NCBI GenBank assembly: GCA_977006965.1 | Contig: OZ345365.1 | Span: forward strand, 2,480,001-2,544,000 | Source: Phymatolithon calcareum | Lineage: Eukaryota; Rhodophyta; Florideophyceae; Hapalidiales | Direction of reading: 5' to 3' | Length of the DNA stretch: 64,000 nucleotides | Shown: positions 20,306-31,083 of the stretch, piece by piece | Layout: each line of letters begins with the position of its first letter | How positions within the stretch are numbered: the first letter of the stretch is position 1 | Made by a program: the position numbers and the translations under genes | The notes under the pieces: model-generated | Seen by the model: only the letters and a program-made list of their open reading frames with translations | Databases searched by the model: none | Told to the model about the DNA's origin: nothing

Positions 20306-21376
20306 AAAGAGGATCGAATTGTCTTTGACAATTTGCAACGCTGGACAAAAATCAGGAAGCAAGAATGAAGGGGGTGTATGATATTGTATGATTTCTTTTA
20401 AAAAAATATTCATACAATATTATTTTTTAAAAAAATATCGAGGCTCAATAAAGCTACCAAAGTTACACAGGACAGGCCATGGTCCACGTGATGACAAGCG
20501 TTCCAATGAATGCGTCAAAGATGACAAATAAGAAAGGGGGTATAATGAAATGTGTATTTTCTCTACACGTGTATATAATGAAATGTGTGCTATGCACTAC
20601 ACGTGTATATTTTTTCGAACGATAGAAATAAAAAACGTCAACATTTTAAGCCTTTTATTTTTTATAATAATTACATAGAAAATTGATAGTATTTTTTATT
20701 TAAAAATAAAAATACCTTCAATTCTGATTATTACGGTCATGAGTATCTAGGAACTGAACGACGGGTTCAGCTCCCGGGTGAGACGACGGCAGATGCCGAA
20801 CGTCCGTACAACTTGTCTAGGCAGAAACTCCAGGACGGATGTAGTGATTTTGGCAAGATGTCTTACAGCTCTTTTGGTCAGAAACTCCGATGGGATGTAG
20901 CGACTTCGGCAAGGTGCGCCAACTCTGCTGCGCCAGAAACTCCATATGGATGTAGTGACTGCGAAATTAGTGGTCCTGTCCTACGATACGCGATAGATGG
21001 TTGCTCGGCAGTGTGAATGCGTTGTTGACTTTCGCCGGAAGAGTAAGTTTATCTTTCGATATCCTTGGCGGTTGGTTTGTGGTTGGAAAAGTTGATAGCT
21101 CTGACTTCCTCGAGAAAGACTTCGATCACCTCTGACTGTCTACCTACATTTCTCAAGGTATCAGAAGTGTCAGCGCGGGACACAATACGTTTCACATCGT
21201 TCGTATTCCGCGGCAGCCGACATTCTTGGCGCACAGTTGGTCGACATTGCTAACAGGCAATGGTACTTCCACTCGACAGTCGGCCCCCAACGGATTGATA
21301 AACTCGCTATCGGTGGTTAGCGAGACAATTGCAGTATTTTGGCGAAAAATCGAACATATCTTTTTTAACACACCCG
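20306..21376. other. AT-rich intergenic DNA with small tandem repeats
   Basis: A roughly 32-bp unit (TATAATGAAATGTGT...ACACGTG) is duplicated at 20541-20604. Three copies of a unit of about 57 bp starting CAGAAACTCC lie near 20822, 20879 and 20936. Long A/T runs fill 20390-20440 and 20610-20730. A minus-strand 61-codon frame at 21049-21234 is protein-like but unidentified. Confidence 0.5.
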
Positions 21377-21585
21377 TCGCCTAAGAAGAAGAAAGGTAGA
21401 TTTTTATTTAAAAGTTACCAACGCATCTGGGGCAACTTTCCTATTGCCAAGAGGTTTTGGCTGGATTCTGCCCATGGAAGGGTTTCTTTTCTTGTTGGTG
21501 TAACACAATTCAGTGGACTACAAAACCCACCTCTGGTCTCCTTCGGGACCTCGAGGGGGAAAATTACTCACTCATCGTCTAAGAA
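21377..21585 (-). repeat. SINE-B copy with imperfect target-site duplication
   Basis: The copy at 21388-21574 is on the minus strand with its tail at the left. It extends to the CCCCCTCGAGGTCCCGAAGG segment also seen at 0.75 kb. The flanks are TCGCCTAAGAA (21377-21387) and TCGTCTAAGAA (21575-21585), 10 of 11 identical. Confidence 0.8.
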
Positions 21586-21920
21586 TGGACCCGAAAAAAT
21601 ACCGCTCGAAGTGTTCCGAAAGGCACGAATTTCCTCAAGTAGGGGCACATGATACCTTCTCAATAAATCCACTTAATTATGAGGGGCACGATATTGGCCG
21701 ATCACAATTTTTCGGTTCTTTGGAAAGCGGAGACCGAGCGCGGTAACACTGAGGGGTTATTTTTTCGCTTAAGACACTCCTTAGAGCAGAGGAGAGAGTT
21801 GAAGATGTGTCTTTCGCGGAAGAGACACAAAACCTGACGGTACGAAAAACGCCGATTAGGGCGATAACGATAATTACGAATACAAACAAAGCACTGACAT
21901 TGATACTTTTTGCTGTTTTT

Positions 21921-22118
21921 CCATACTTAATGCCCAAGCAACGACTTTCCGATATTCAAAAAGAGACGCTGGAAATGGCAGTTGATACCGTCCAAAGAAA
22001 ATGTCCGAAATCAAAATGAAAACGTAAGCAAAGGATTGTAGCGCAACGAAAAGTCTCTCAGGTGCAATGATAATTGACTAAGGGAGCTTCAATAAAACAG
22101 AAATCCATCCATCCATAC
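21921..22118 (+). repeat. SINE-A copy keeping the coding end
   Basis: Runs from about 21927 to 22112 and ends AATAAAACAGAAATCC plus ATCC repeats. Its first part keeps the frame MPKQRLSDIQKETLEMAVD ending CPKSK. The flanking repeat is short (CCATAC at 21921-21926 and 22113-22118). Confidence 0.8.
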
Positions 22119-22974
22119 GTTATTCCAATCGTAACCAGGTCTTTTGGTCTTGTCGGTGCCTTATTAGTTCCACTTCATACAATATTTCTGTTCCAGCTCT
22201 CGCAAAACGGCAATGACCAGTTCAGAACAAAGAGAGTTTATTACCTTTCGCGCGCTCAGCGTTGTAGAACCTCGCGAAGGTCCACGTGCTGTTTAAGAAT
22301 GTCGTCACACACCAGTTAGTCGTAGTGATCCGTTATGACTGCTGGTTTCCCAAACGGGGACCGGGCATGGCGAGACGCCTACACAAGCCACTTCTCTCCG
22401 TGTGCTCCCGGAAGGAGCACTGAGCCGACCAAGACGTGGTGATTCTTATTCCGACTGCCTTCCGATACAATGCTGTGCTCGGGTGCTGTCGCATTTATAC
22501 CATTCCGAATCTGGTCATCGGCGCTCATCCAGAGCCAGTTAGAATGTCTCCGAATTTACTGTCTTGTTATGAGAAACAGGCGGCAGTTTGCGAAACGGAG
22601 CCACTTGAGACCCGTTGTTTCTTGTCTTCTCGACAGCGATTATTCCCGACCTCGAATTTGCGACACCAGCTAACGCGCTGGAGCCCCGAACGTTTACTTG
22701 GGCCTTTGCCCGTATAGTGCTGTAGATGGTACACTATGCACCGCAGAGAGATATGTCTCTGGGCTTTGTTTGTGATTGTTGGGAAAGACGTATTCACCTG
22801 AAATTTCTGAACAAGCAATCAAACCGCTCAGAATTTCAGATGAACGAGTTCTGATTAAGTCACACATGTGCCCACTACCTTCCCTAGATCGGAAAAGCCA
22901 CCAATTGGATTTCTTCGTCCGGATCGGCCTTTGCTTAATTCAATCTTGACAGTACAGGTGTAGTTGAGATGCTC
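22119..22974. other. intergenic, nothing recognised
   Basis: No recognisable gene, repeat or motif. Confidence 0.5.
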
Positions 22975-23594
22975 TTTTACGACGCTCTTCATTCATTCAT
23001 TCATTTTACGTATTCTCCTTGCGGGGCTAGCAACACTTTAAGGGCCTAAGCTTCTTCCATTCTAATCTATATGCTGCGAGATTGTCTGCTGCTTGCACGT
23101 TGAGGTCCGTGAAGTCGCCAAAGATTGACTCTGGGGCTGGTCGGACCCAGTGAAGTAGCACTTGACGAACCAAGCGACTTTCGTCCATCCTAAGGATGTG
23201 TCCGAGCCAGCTCCGTCGTATGTCTCTGGCGCACAATACCACATCGATAGTGGGGTCCTTAGACTCGTCGGCAATTGGTCTTCCCGATATTCTGGACAAC
23301 ATCTTGGCGCCTGTGGATATGAGTTTTTTCCGAACATTTTCAATTAGCTTCCATGATTCGAATCCGTAGGGGAGAGTTGATAGGACAGTGGAGCGCAGGA
23401 TACGTAATCGGAGATCCTGGGATAGGATCTTTCCGTGTCGCAAAGCGACGCTTAGTGGAGAAACTTATAGTTTCCCCAGTGCCTTCTCTGCCTCATGCGG
23501 TTCCCTTTTGGGAAGCGTCCCTTCGCAGCAACCAAAGGCATTCTGCTCCGCCCGCGAGTAGCATTACAGAACAGGAAAATTTTTACGACGCTCT
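22975..23594 (-). mobile_element. 5'-truncated LINE (3' end of an RT ORF) with target-site duplication
   Basis: The insert 22989-23580 is flanked by TTTTACGACGCTCT at 22975-22988 and 23581-23594. On the minus strand, 23443-23027 encodes a typical LINE C-terminal region: LRILRSTVLSTLPYGFESW followed by RRSWLGHILRMDESRLVRQV. The reading frame ends about 20 bp before a tail of ATGA repeats. It is a standard dead-on-arrival LINE 3' fragment. Its microsatellite tail resembles those of the short retroposons here. Confidence 0.9.
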
Positions 23595-24355
23595 GCAATA
23601 TTATCCGCGTACGGCCAATTCTACATATCTGAGAAAGATAAGATATGTGTTAACATCGACTACTGCGGTAATGGGAAACAAATGGAGGCATTTCTTGATC
23701 GACTCTTGGTGAAAGAAGACTGTACAGATGTTGAAGCGCAGCGAGAGGATCATGCAGTTGGAATGGGAGAGAATCCACAACACGCAATTCCAGTGTACGA
23801 GGCAATGTTGATGACGGGAATTGATTCTGGGGAGGCCTCAAACAGCATTGGGCTATTATTCCTGCGAAGTGCAACAGGTATCGCAGAAAACGAATCGTAA
23901 GCTGCAGATCGGTATTCAAAAGCCATTGAAGATGGATGTCAAGAAGCCCTTTGGAACACGAGTATTTTGAGGAATCGGAATCACGAAGAAGAAACGTAGA
24001 TTTTTATTTAAATGTTACCAACGCATCTGCTGACGCTTGGGAATGGGAATCAAGAAGACAGACACGATAACTCTTTCCTGAAGGCGGCTGCAGTATCCAA
24101 CAGCACTGCGATGAATAATCTTGCAGTTGCTCACTACCTTGGAAGCAATGTCACTCAGGATTTAGGGGAGACTGAGGTGCCCTACGCACAAACAGGAAAT
24201 TGATGTGGACAACCACCCAATTGTCATGTACAATCTGGCAATGATGTACAAATTCTGTGATTCTAGGACTCGAAGAGACGAGAAAAGAGCGCATCTGATG
24301 GAACAAGTTAGTAGTCCAAATGCCGACACCTCGGGACTCTTTTGAAAAAGGCACT
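23595..24355 (+). pseudogene. Sel1-repeat pseudogene
   Basis: Fragments in shifting frames resemble Sel1 repeats: SNSIGLLFLRSATGIAENES, a TAA at 23898-23900, then AADRYSKAIEDGCQEAL. After a SINE-B insertion come STAMNNLAVAHYLGSNV and IVMYNLAMMYKFCDSRT. Stops, frameshifts and two retroposon insertions (LINE at its left edge, SINE-B inside) show that it is dead. It is related to, but far diverged from, the Sel1 gene at 18.5-20.1 kb. Confidence 0.7.
23972..24058 (-). repeat. SINE-B tail inside the Sel1 pseudogene
   Basis: About 51 bp of SINE-B 3' end (23990-24040) are flanked by GAATCGGAATCACGAAGA and GAATGGGAATCAAGAAGA, 18 bp with two differences. The differences suggest an older insertion than those at 11.8 and 15.5 kb. 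Confidence 0.75.
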
Positions 24356-25090
24356 ATTGAAAGTCAAGACTGTAACAGTGCGTTGTTTTCAACGATGCGA
24401 TGACAAGTCAAGCTAGGAGAAATTGATGGATGCCTTTCGTATTTGAAAGTCAAACACGATGAGGGTGCATATATGGGGACTTCAGGTGATTGAATAGCTT
24501 TGCGTTACCACTAGTGTCTCGAAAAGTAACCATCGATGATAGCCTGAGCGTCTAGATCATAGTGGCCTTGAATAAAAATTGATTGTGTCAGGATTACTGT
24601 AATCTTCTTAGTCGAGCTAGCTAGACGGACAGATCCAAGCAAAATGGATATTTATGTAAGCCAATGGTGGTTCCTTCCGCTATGCAAAGTGCAGTAAAAT
24701 TGGACCGGGCACAAGAAGAGGTTCCGTCAGATATAGGGGAGAGAACGACTGGTGTAGGTGCGCTATAGCTGGAGTAGCTGGAAATAGTCTTCGTCGTCGA
24801 CGAATGGAGGTCCGGGACTATACTCTGTGACTGTGGTTTTCACGAACATCCTGATGGTAGTTTCGGAGTAAGAGAGATTACGTGCAAATCCCTAAAACCT
24901 ATATCTGATTTATGTCACAGCTCGCTGGGGACTACATTTCCCTATCAGTAGGCAGCCAGTCACTCGACGTGATGTAGCAGTAACAGTTGTTCAGACAATT
25001 TGACTTCATAAAGCAGTAAGGCGTCTCAAAGCCGGACCAGACGCAAGTTGGAAGTTGTACTTTATTATCGAATGCAGAATCCCCAATCCC
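24356..25090. other. intergenic, nothing recognised
   Basis: No recognisable gene. It may contain further decayed Sel1 pseudogene sequence at its left edge. Confidence 0.45.
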
Positions 25091-25645
25091 CTACAAAGCC
25101 GTGAAATAGTAATCATAAGCCAGAGCGACAAGGTAGTGCACAAATCCCTCAGCCTCCTTGTTAGCACTGTACCGTCCAGGATTCTGTGGGCAGGTAAACC
25201 TGGAAATATCCAAAGCGCCCTTTGCGATTGTCTGCACAGCGGAAGTAAAATTGGCACGAGTGCTGCCCCACGGCCACGCAACGATCTTTGGCTGATCCTT
25301 CTCACAAGTCGCTCCCGCGGCAACCCGCGCCTGTGACAGCGTCGATCGCAGGAAGCGTGTAACATGTGGATGGCTTGTGCGGCGAGTGAAGTGGAGCACG
25401 ATGCGTTCGTAGCAAAACTGAAACGGTGCATCGGCATTGCATGAGGGGCACGATGGCGGCCAGTAGGTTATGGTTTTGCGGTCGGCGGTCACGAAGGTGC
25501 CGGTCATGAAGCGGTCGGAAGCGAATCGGATGAAGCATGGGTCGTCGGTAGCGAACTTCTTGCCCACAAGTGAGTCATTGAACGGCACTGCATGAACCAC
25601 GCACACAAGGACGAGGGCCAGGTAGGGCGGGAGGAAACGAGCCAT
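25091..25645 (-). CDS. small secreted protein of unknown function
   Basis: A 184-residue frame with ATG at 25645. Residues 1-19 form a clear signal peptide (MARFLPPYLALVLVCVVHAV). The mature part has six cysteines, two of them in a CPSC pair (residues about 66-69), and probably contains disulfides. No known domain is recognised. The codon composition is GC-rich like the other intact genes. On the minus strand TATTTTTATTCC, about 75 bp upstream, is a possible TATA element. It could be an extracellular or cell-wall protein; this is inference. Confidence 0.75.
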   Translation of the reverse strand: MARFLPPYLALVLVCVVHAVPFNDSLVGKKFATDDPCFIRFASDRFMTGTFVTADRKTITYWPPSCPSCNADAPFQFCYERIVLHFTRRTSHPHVTRFLRSTLSQARVAAGATCEKDQPKIVAWPWGSTRANFTSAVQTIAKGALDISRFTCPQNPGRYSANKEAEGFVHYLVALAYDYYFTAL

Positions 25646-25968
25646 TGTGACGCACGTGCGGGAATTGTGGTTGGGGGAATGGCACCGAAGAGGAACAGTA
25701 CTGTGGCGGGGAATAAAAATAGTGCTCGATGCTGCGCGCAGAGCTTACCGAAACTTAGATTCAGGAGGAGCTAAATATCATAGGGGGATTTTCACACTTT
25801 CCTTGCCCCAGTTTCTGGTCAATCTATGATTTCCAGTTCATCCGAACGCAGGCAGATTTTAAGCTGAGTCTAATTTCTACACTGCACTTACCGTAAAGTA
25901 CAGTACAGTACGTAGCAATGGTTTTTGGGAGCACAATTACCAATACGTATCCAGCTCTCACAGTTATC

Positions 25969-26153
25969 TCAAACTTAATGCCCAAGCAACGACTTTCCGA
26001 TGCTGGAAATGGCAGTTGATACCGTCCAAAGAAAATGTCCGAAATCAAAATGAAAACGTAAGCGAAGGATTGTAGCGCAACGAAAAGTCTCTCAGGTGCA
26101 ATGATAATTGACTAAGCGAGCTTCAATAAAACAGAAATCCATCCATCCATCCA
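25969..26153 (+). repeat. SINE-A copy with long ATCC tail
   Basis: Starts near CAAACTTAATGCCCAAGCAACG and ends with AATAAAACAGAAATCC and three ATCC units. It lacks about 14 bp present in the other copies (ATTCAAAAAGAGAC), an internal deletion. The target-site duplication is unclear. Confidence 0.8.
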
Positions 26154-29150
26154 TATCAAAGCAAATCTCAGCATTTGACGCGCAATCCGTCAGCCATTCT
26201 ATATCAGATTTGGATTTGATACTATCAAAGCTTATGTGGCAGTCGGTCCATGCTCCTCACATTGCATGCCCGAGGAGCATCTGCTCCTTCGAAAAAGTAG
26301 TTCTCGTCTTTGTAAACAATCCTTGCAAGAAATATTGATAGCAACCAAGGCTGTAGCATTACTGTAGGTCACACATGTGTGACCTAATGTGGTAGCGATA
26401 GGTCGAATGTCTTGAATTTGAAGTATCCATTCTGGGTAACAAAAGTTTCCGGGCATCCTACAGTATAACCAATATGGAATTCGGTATGCGAGCGTTCGCC
26501 AGCTGTCTACATAGTATAGTTCCCCAAGTCGCGCGCCAACCACCTCACTATCGTACTTAAGCCGTAATTCCATAGAATATCAGTACAGAGGGCGAATTCA
26601 ACAGCCACAGTTCTCTCCCAACATACGTAATAGCGATGCATGCATGCATGCATGCCTGAGGTCTTGCTACCATGAGACTTGGTGAAACAACTGCGGTTTA
26701 TTCGACACCATAAACTCTAACTTTGCCAACTTTGCTTTCAAGCCGTCAAACAGCACCGGAGACGACGAGATTGCAAGAGACCAAGGACACCTTGCGGTCA
26801 CTTGCAGGAACCTCCTTGCGGACAAGCGTCGCGCAGCCGAAGAACCCAACTGTCGGAGAAAAAAGCCTACAGAATGCGGCTGGTCGGCAGGTTGGGTGGA
26901 GAACAAAAAAGCGTACCGCCACCTCAAAAAATCTCCGCTGAACTTCCCACATTGAACCCTGTCATTCTGCGCGAAACCAATGCGCAGAAACAGCTGCCCG
27001 TGCGCATCGCCGCCGTACGCACGCTGCCTCCGTTCCGGGCGTCGCCCACATACGTGTGAACTCATCTGCACAACCTCGACGCGCACAAAGATCGACGTTT
27101 CCGACGCCGGGGTATTCTCACAAAGGTTCAACTACCGCGTTCGAAACTCGCGTCCAAGCTCCCCGTTGCGCACGTCGTTGCACTGCCGCGCAGCGTTCGC
27201 CCTTCACCGCGTCGACTCGCAACTGCACCCGCCGCCGCTCGCGTCGTCACGCAGTCCATTGCGTTCGTCCGGCTTTCGCCGCGTGGCGTCACCCGCCGGC
27301 AGGGCGTGGGTGCCGCCGGTAGTACAGGGCTGCCGAGCGGCTCTGATTGCGGCGCTGAGAAGGCGTGCGCGGTGTCGATGCGCGCCGGTCAGCTGTGGTG
27401 GTTTTCTTGCGGGTCGCGTGTGCCTTCGGCGGTTTACAAGCGGTGTGTGATTGCCAGGCTGCTGTAGGTTTGAGGCAGGCAGATGTGAGGGGATTGTCGA
27501 ACGTCCTGTTGTCGCTTGCTACCCAAAGGGTGTGGAAGGCAGAACAATCTCTGCTGTGTCTCTCAAAGCTCTTACCCTTGGGGAGAGGTTGCCTCTGCAT
27601 GATGTGTTACGCGGACTTTTTTCGAGGATGGAAGCGAGGGATACTGAAGCAGTTTACTTCGAAAACAATCTGCATGAGGCTGGTCATTCTCCTTGTAATG
27701 TTTTCTCGGTGAATAGTCGCGTGTCTCGGCTGCCTTTCGACATGGTCCTCTCTCTCAGCGCCGGAAGACTTGGATTGCATCAGCTGTACAGTAGCTCTCG
27801 CTTTGGTTGAGAGCACTAACTTGAAAATAGCACTGCCCTTGTGCATCGCGCTTGCAATCCTTCCAACTCTACATCTGGTCCCGTCAGAGCAGAGACCTGG
27901 AAGGGGGAAATATTGCACCGCAATGGCATGCATGCATGCCAGACTTTAAAATCCTTGCATTGCTCGAAGCGCATCCGGTGAGTTTAAGCCATAAGCTCGT
28001 TAGAATGATGACTGGCGAGATGCACAACGTTTCGAATGATGGTATTTCGAAAAGTCGTGCAACCTGGTTGTATGCACAGAGCTCCAAACTTGCTGCGCTG
28101 TAGCTCATAGGGCGTTCCCCAGACCCGCGTGTTATACACTTCTACTGCTGCAATGCCAGCCCCGAGCAGCGCACAAGCGTTGTGATATTATTGAGAGAGC
28201 GAGAGGGGTATCGTATCGGCTGGTTGACATTGTTCCTTACAGAATGACGAAAACGAAACAACCTTCGGGGACCGCATGCGAACAGTTCAACACTGCATAG
28301 TTCCTGCCATGACGCGTATATCAAGATGCGCGTATTTGTTTGCACCACAAAACATCAGGTTCGTATGGCTCATCATTATCATGAAGAATGGGCATTTCTT
28401 CATGGAGGAGGACCACATCCATCACCGTTGTTTCGCAGTTTCTATATCGCAGTGCGGTTCCCAATGAGATGCATGTGTGTGCCTTTTAGGTCTACTGTAC
28501 AGTACAGTATTCTGATGGTCGCCACAGTTGGTTGCTTTGCAACCGTGCAGTTTCCCAACACTTTCAACTCTGCCCTGTCATACGTACTGTACTGTACAGT
28601 ACAAGTTTAGCAAAGTCTCTCTATCCTGACGTTGGCCACATGGGCGCACGGCAACGGTTGGGAGACATGCGGCGCCACCAATCATTTCAAACATCGTGGC
28701 CTGGGCAATATTCTCGTTGTTGATGCGGGCTCATCAATTTGAATCTTGACATTCAATAATAAGCTGATTATGTTGCAAATCTATTCGATGCAAGTTGGAT
28801 CATCAACAGTAGCTTCTGAACAGATTCCAGTCTACAAATTCGGAAATATTTTTGAAACATCCAAAACTATTCCTCAACAACAGATAAAAAAGACAAAAGT
28901 CCACCAATCACATTTGCCTTCCTCTAATATTGCACCCAGATCTCTGTCGTACTGTCCCACACATAAATTGATCCCATCCACCATCGCATCAACTTGATTC
29001 CCCCCACGCCACTTTGATGCCAACGAAATTCCGCTTCTATCGACTACATCCAAAAAATTTCCAAAATTCCATCATCGCCCTACACTGTGTGCATCATCCG
29101 GCGTCGCCGCGGTGGAACCAAACCGACCCTTCCCGCCGCCTCAGATCCCG
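26154..29150. other. intergenic; no gene recognised
   Basis: A microsatellite of ATGC units lies at 26636-26655, and 26950-27450 is GC-rich without a convincing gene. TACTGTAC-type palindromic runs occur at 28494-28508 and 28582-28602, with a related run near 25898-25912. Several open frames on both strands are mutually overlapping and look accidental. The 3' end of this stretch holds the promoter of the peroxidase gene. Confidence 0.45.
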
Positions 29151-29157
29151 CCGCCTT

Positions 29158-29168
29158 CCCTACATAAG
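29158..29168 (+). promoter_or_regulatory. TATA-like box of the ascorbate peroxidase gene
   Basis: CCCTACATAAG lies about 70 bp upstream of the likely start codon at 29233, followed by a pyrimidine-rich leader. The spacing supports the ATG at 29233 over the upstream in-frame ATG at 29017. Confidence 0.45.
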
Positions 29169-29232
29169 CAGCCGCCCAGCCCTTCACCCCTCCCCACCCT
29201 GCGCGATCCAAGGCAACCTCACCACCGCCGCA

Positions 29233-30000
29233 ATGCCGTCCACAATGCCCGCGACCGCCACCCCGGCCCCCGGCGCCGCCTCCGAGGAGAAGCTCCGCTC
29301 CCTCCTGACCTCCCTCTACAAGGAAACCCCCTGCATGCCGATAATGGTCCGTCTCGCCTGGCACGATGCCGGAACCTACTGCGCCACCTCGAAAACCGGC
29401 GGTGCAAACGGCAGCAGCCGCTTCGCGCCCGAGTCCACCCATCCCGCCAACAACGGTTTGAAAATCGCGCGCGATCTTCTGGAACCCATCAAAACCGCCG
29501 TTCCCGACGTCTCCTACGCCGATCTGTACCAACTCGCCTCCGTCGTCGCCATCAAGTATGCCGGCGGCCCGGACATCCCGTTCCGATTCGGCCGCGTCGA
29601 CGCGAAAGAGGCCGACTGCACGCCGGACGGACGGCTGCCGGATGCCACGAAGCGTATGCCGCATTTGCGCGACGTGTTTCATCGTATGGGATTCAGTGAT
29701 CGCGAGATTGTCGCGCTGAGTGGCGCACACGCGCTTGGTAGGGCGCATAAGGAAAGGAGCGGGTTTGAGGGAGCGTGGACGAGGAAGCCGTTGGTGTTTG
29801 ATAATGAGTACTTTGTGGAATTGGCGAAGAAGGAGGTGACGGACGGGATTCTGAGACTGCCTAGTGATGACGCGCTTAAGGATGAGGGGGAGATTAAGAA
29901 GATTGTGGAGGAATATGCGGAGGATCAGGAGCTGTTTTTCAAGGATTATGTCAAGGCGCATAAGAAGCTTAGTGAGCTTGGCATGCCGGAGGAGAAGTGA
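29233..30000 (+). CDS. APX: ascorbate peroxidase (class I haem peroxidase)
   Basis: 255 residues from the ATG at 29233 (MPSTMPATATPAPGAASEEK), close to the usual 250 of cytosolic APX. The frame stays open upstream to 29017, but the conserved part and a TATA-like box favour the shorter start. The distal haem pocket is VRLAWHDAGTY (R40, W43, H44). The proximal site is ALSGAHALGRAH (H166), with the neighbouring Trp at W182 (FEGAWTRKPL) and the hydrogen-bonding Asp at D212 (RLPSDDAL). All catalytic residues are present. The enzyme reduces hydrogen peroxide using ascorbate. No transit or signal peptide is evident, so it is probably cytosolic. No intron is present. Confidence 0.96.
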   Translation: MPSTMPATATPAPGAASEEKLRSLLTSLYKETPCMPIMVRLAWHDAGTYCATSKTGGANGSSRFAPESTHPANNGLKIARDLLEPIKTAVPDVSYADLYQLASVVAIKYAGGPDIPFRFGRVDAKEADCTPDGRLPDATKRMPHLRDVFHRMGFSDREIVALSGAHALGRAHKERSGFEGAWTRKPLVFDNEYFVELAKKEVTDGILRLPSDDALKDEGEIKKIVEEYAEDQELFFKDYVKAHKKLSELGMPEEK

Positions 30001-30398
30001 GGGTGGTGTAGTCTTTTCCACGTTGTGCGATGCCACGGTGATGTGGATGGTGAGAAATGATACATCACGGAGATGGGTACAGAGCACGCATGCTAAAGTG
30101 TAGATGGTTCCTGGTGTTGGAGTTGAATGCGAGACCGGTAGGGACCACGTTAATCACAATATTAGTCGGGAAGTAAACTCGACAATGACACTAATAGGTA
30201 TTGCAAAGCGGGCAGCGTTTAACCAGAGCTTCGGTTCAACCTCCCTTGATCCAGGGCACTGCGACAGTGGATCGAGGATCAGATTGTGCTTTACTGCACG
30301 AGTGGGTGAAGATTGTCAAACTGTATGCCCAAATGTCGATGTCGGACTTCAGTGCATAACACTGAAGTAGTGCTCGTCATTGCTACCTGTCGTGTCGA
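30001..30398. other. intergenic, nothing recognised
   Basis: The 3' flank of the peroxidase gene, with no further feature seen. Confidence 0.5.
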
Positions 30399-30930
30399 TC
30401 ATGAATGAGCGAGTGGGCATTCATCATGTGCATTCATCATGTGCAGAAATGGCAGGATTTGCACATACTCCATGAGGGCGATATGGAGGGGCTGAGCCAG
30501 ATAGTAGAGCATGACCTCGGGATATGGATGCTTGGCAAGCGATTGCAAACTGCCCAATACCCCTTTCACAAGTTGCCCCTCTGCCAACACTAGAGGTGAC
30601 GAACCACTCATTTGGCGATGTGCGAGCGGGCATAATTTGTCACAGATGCTCTCGTCATGCGCTGCTGCTGTTGAAAAATATTTAGTATGAGTAGTCAGTC
30701 GTTGACATCTGTTCACGAGGACACATCTTTCGCTTCTCGGATTCCAGATAGTCTTTCGTCGACGACGTTTATGAATATGTTGTAGAGCTGGGGATAAAGG
30801 CGATCCTTGCGGTACCCCCTTGTTCACGAGAAATCGGTTGTTTCGATCATCCGTCGGTTTGTAGATGATGCAAGGCTGCAGTAAGTGCATGATCCACCGT
30901 AGATGCCCTGGGCGCGTGGGCACTTATGAC
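30399..30930 (-). pseudogene. LINE reverse-transcriptase fragment
   Basis: The minus-strand frame contains NNRFLVNKGVPQGSPLSPAL, the conserved RT motif that precedes the catalytic YxDD. After a frameshift, text such as HIHKRRRR continues without further RT motifs. It is a small, degenerate internal piece, unrelated in position to the LINE 3' end at 23 kb. Confidence 0.65.
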
Positions 30931-31083
30931 CAAAGCCAAGCTAGGGCACTATGCAGTCATATGCACAAGTCACGACCTTAATTTTAGACCGAATGACTCT
31001 ATGTTGTCCAGGAGCGTGCGGGAAATTGGAATTTTTGTCCAAATAGAAAAAAATTTGCAGCTGAAAGTCTAATTGGAATTAGA

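Noticed and set aside
26636-26655. ATGC repeat as a transposon end
   Set aside because: Short ATGC microsatellites occur independently at 10.44 and 27.93 kb without flanking structure.
26950-27450. Coding gene in the GC-rich stretch
   Set aside because: Six overlapping frames on both strands with low-complexity Arg/Pro-rich products and no recognisable domain.
29017-29232. 72-residue N-terminal extension of APX as an organelle transit peptide
   Set aside because: The extension is an in-frame run of leader sequence containing a TATA-like box; the ATG at 29233 gives the normal protein length.
29080-30087. 335-codon open frame antisense to ascorbate peroxidase
   Set aside because: It is the mirror of a GC-rich coding frame, with no domain and no independent signal; the sense frame has every APX catalytic residue.
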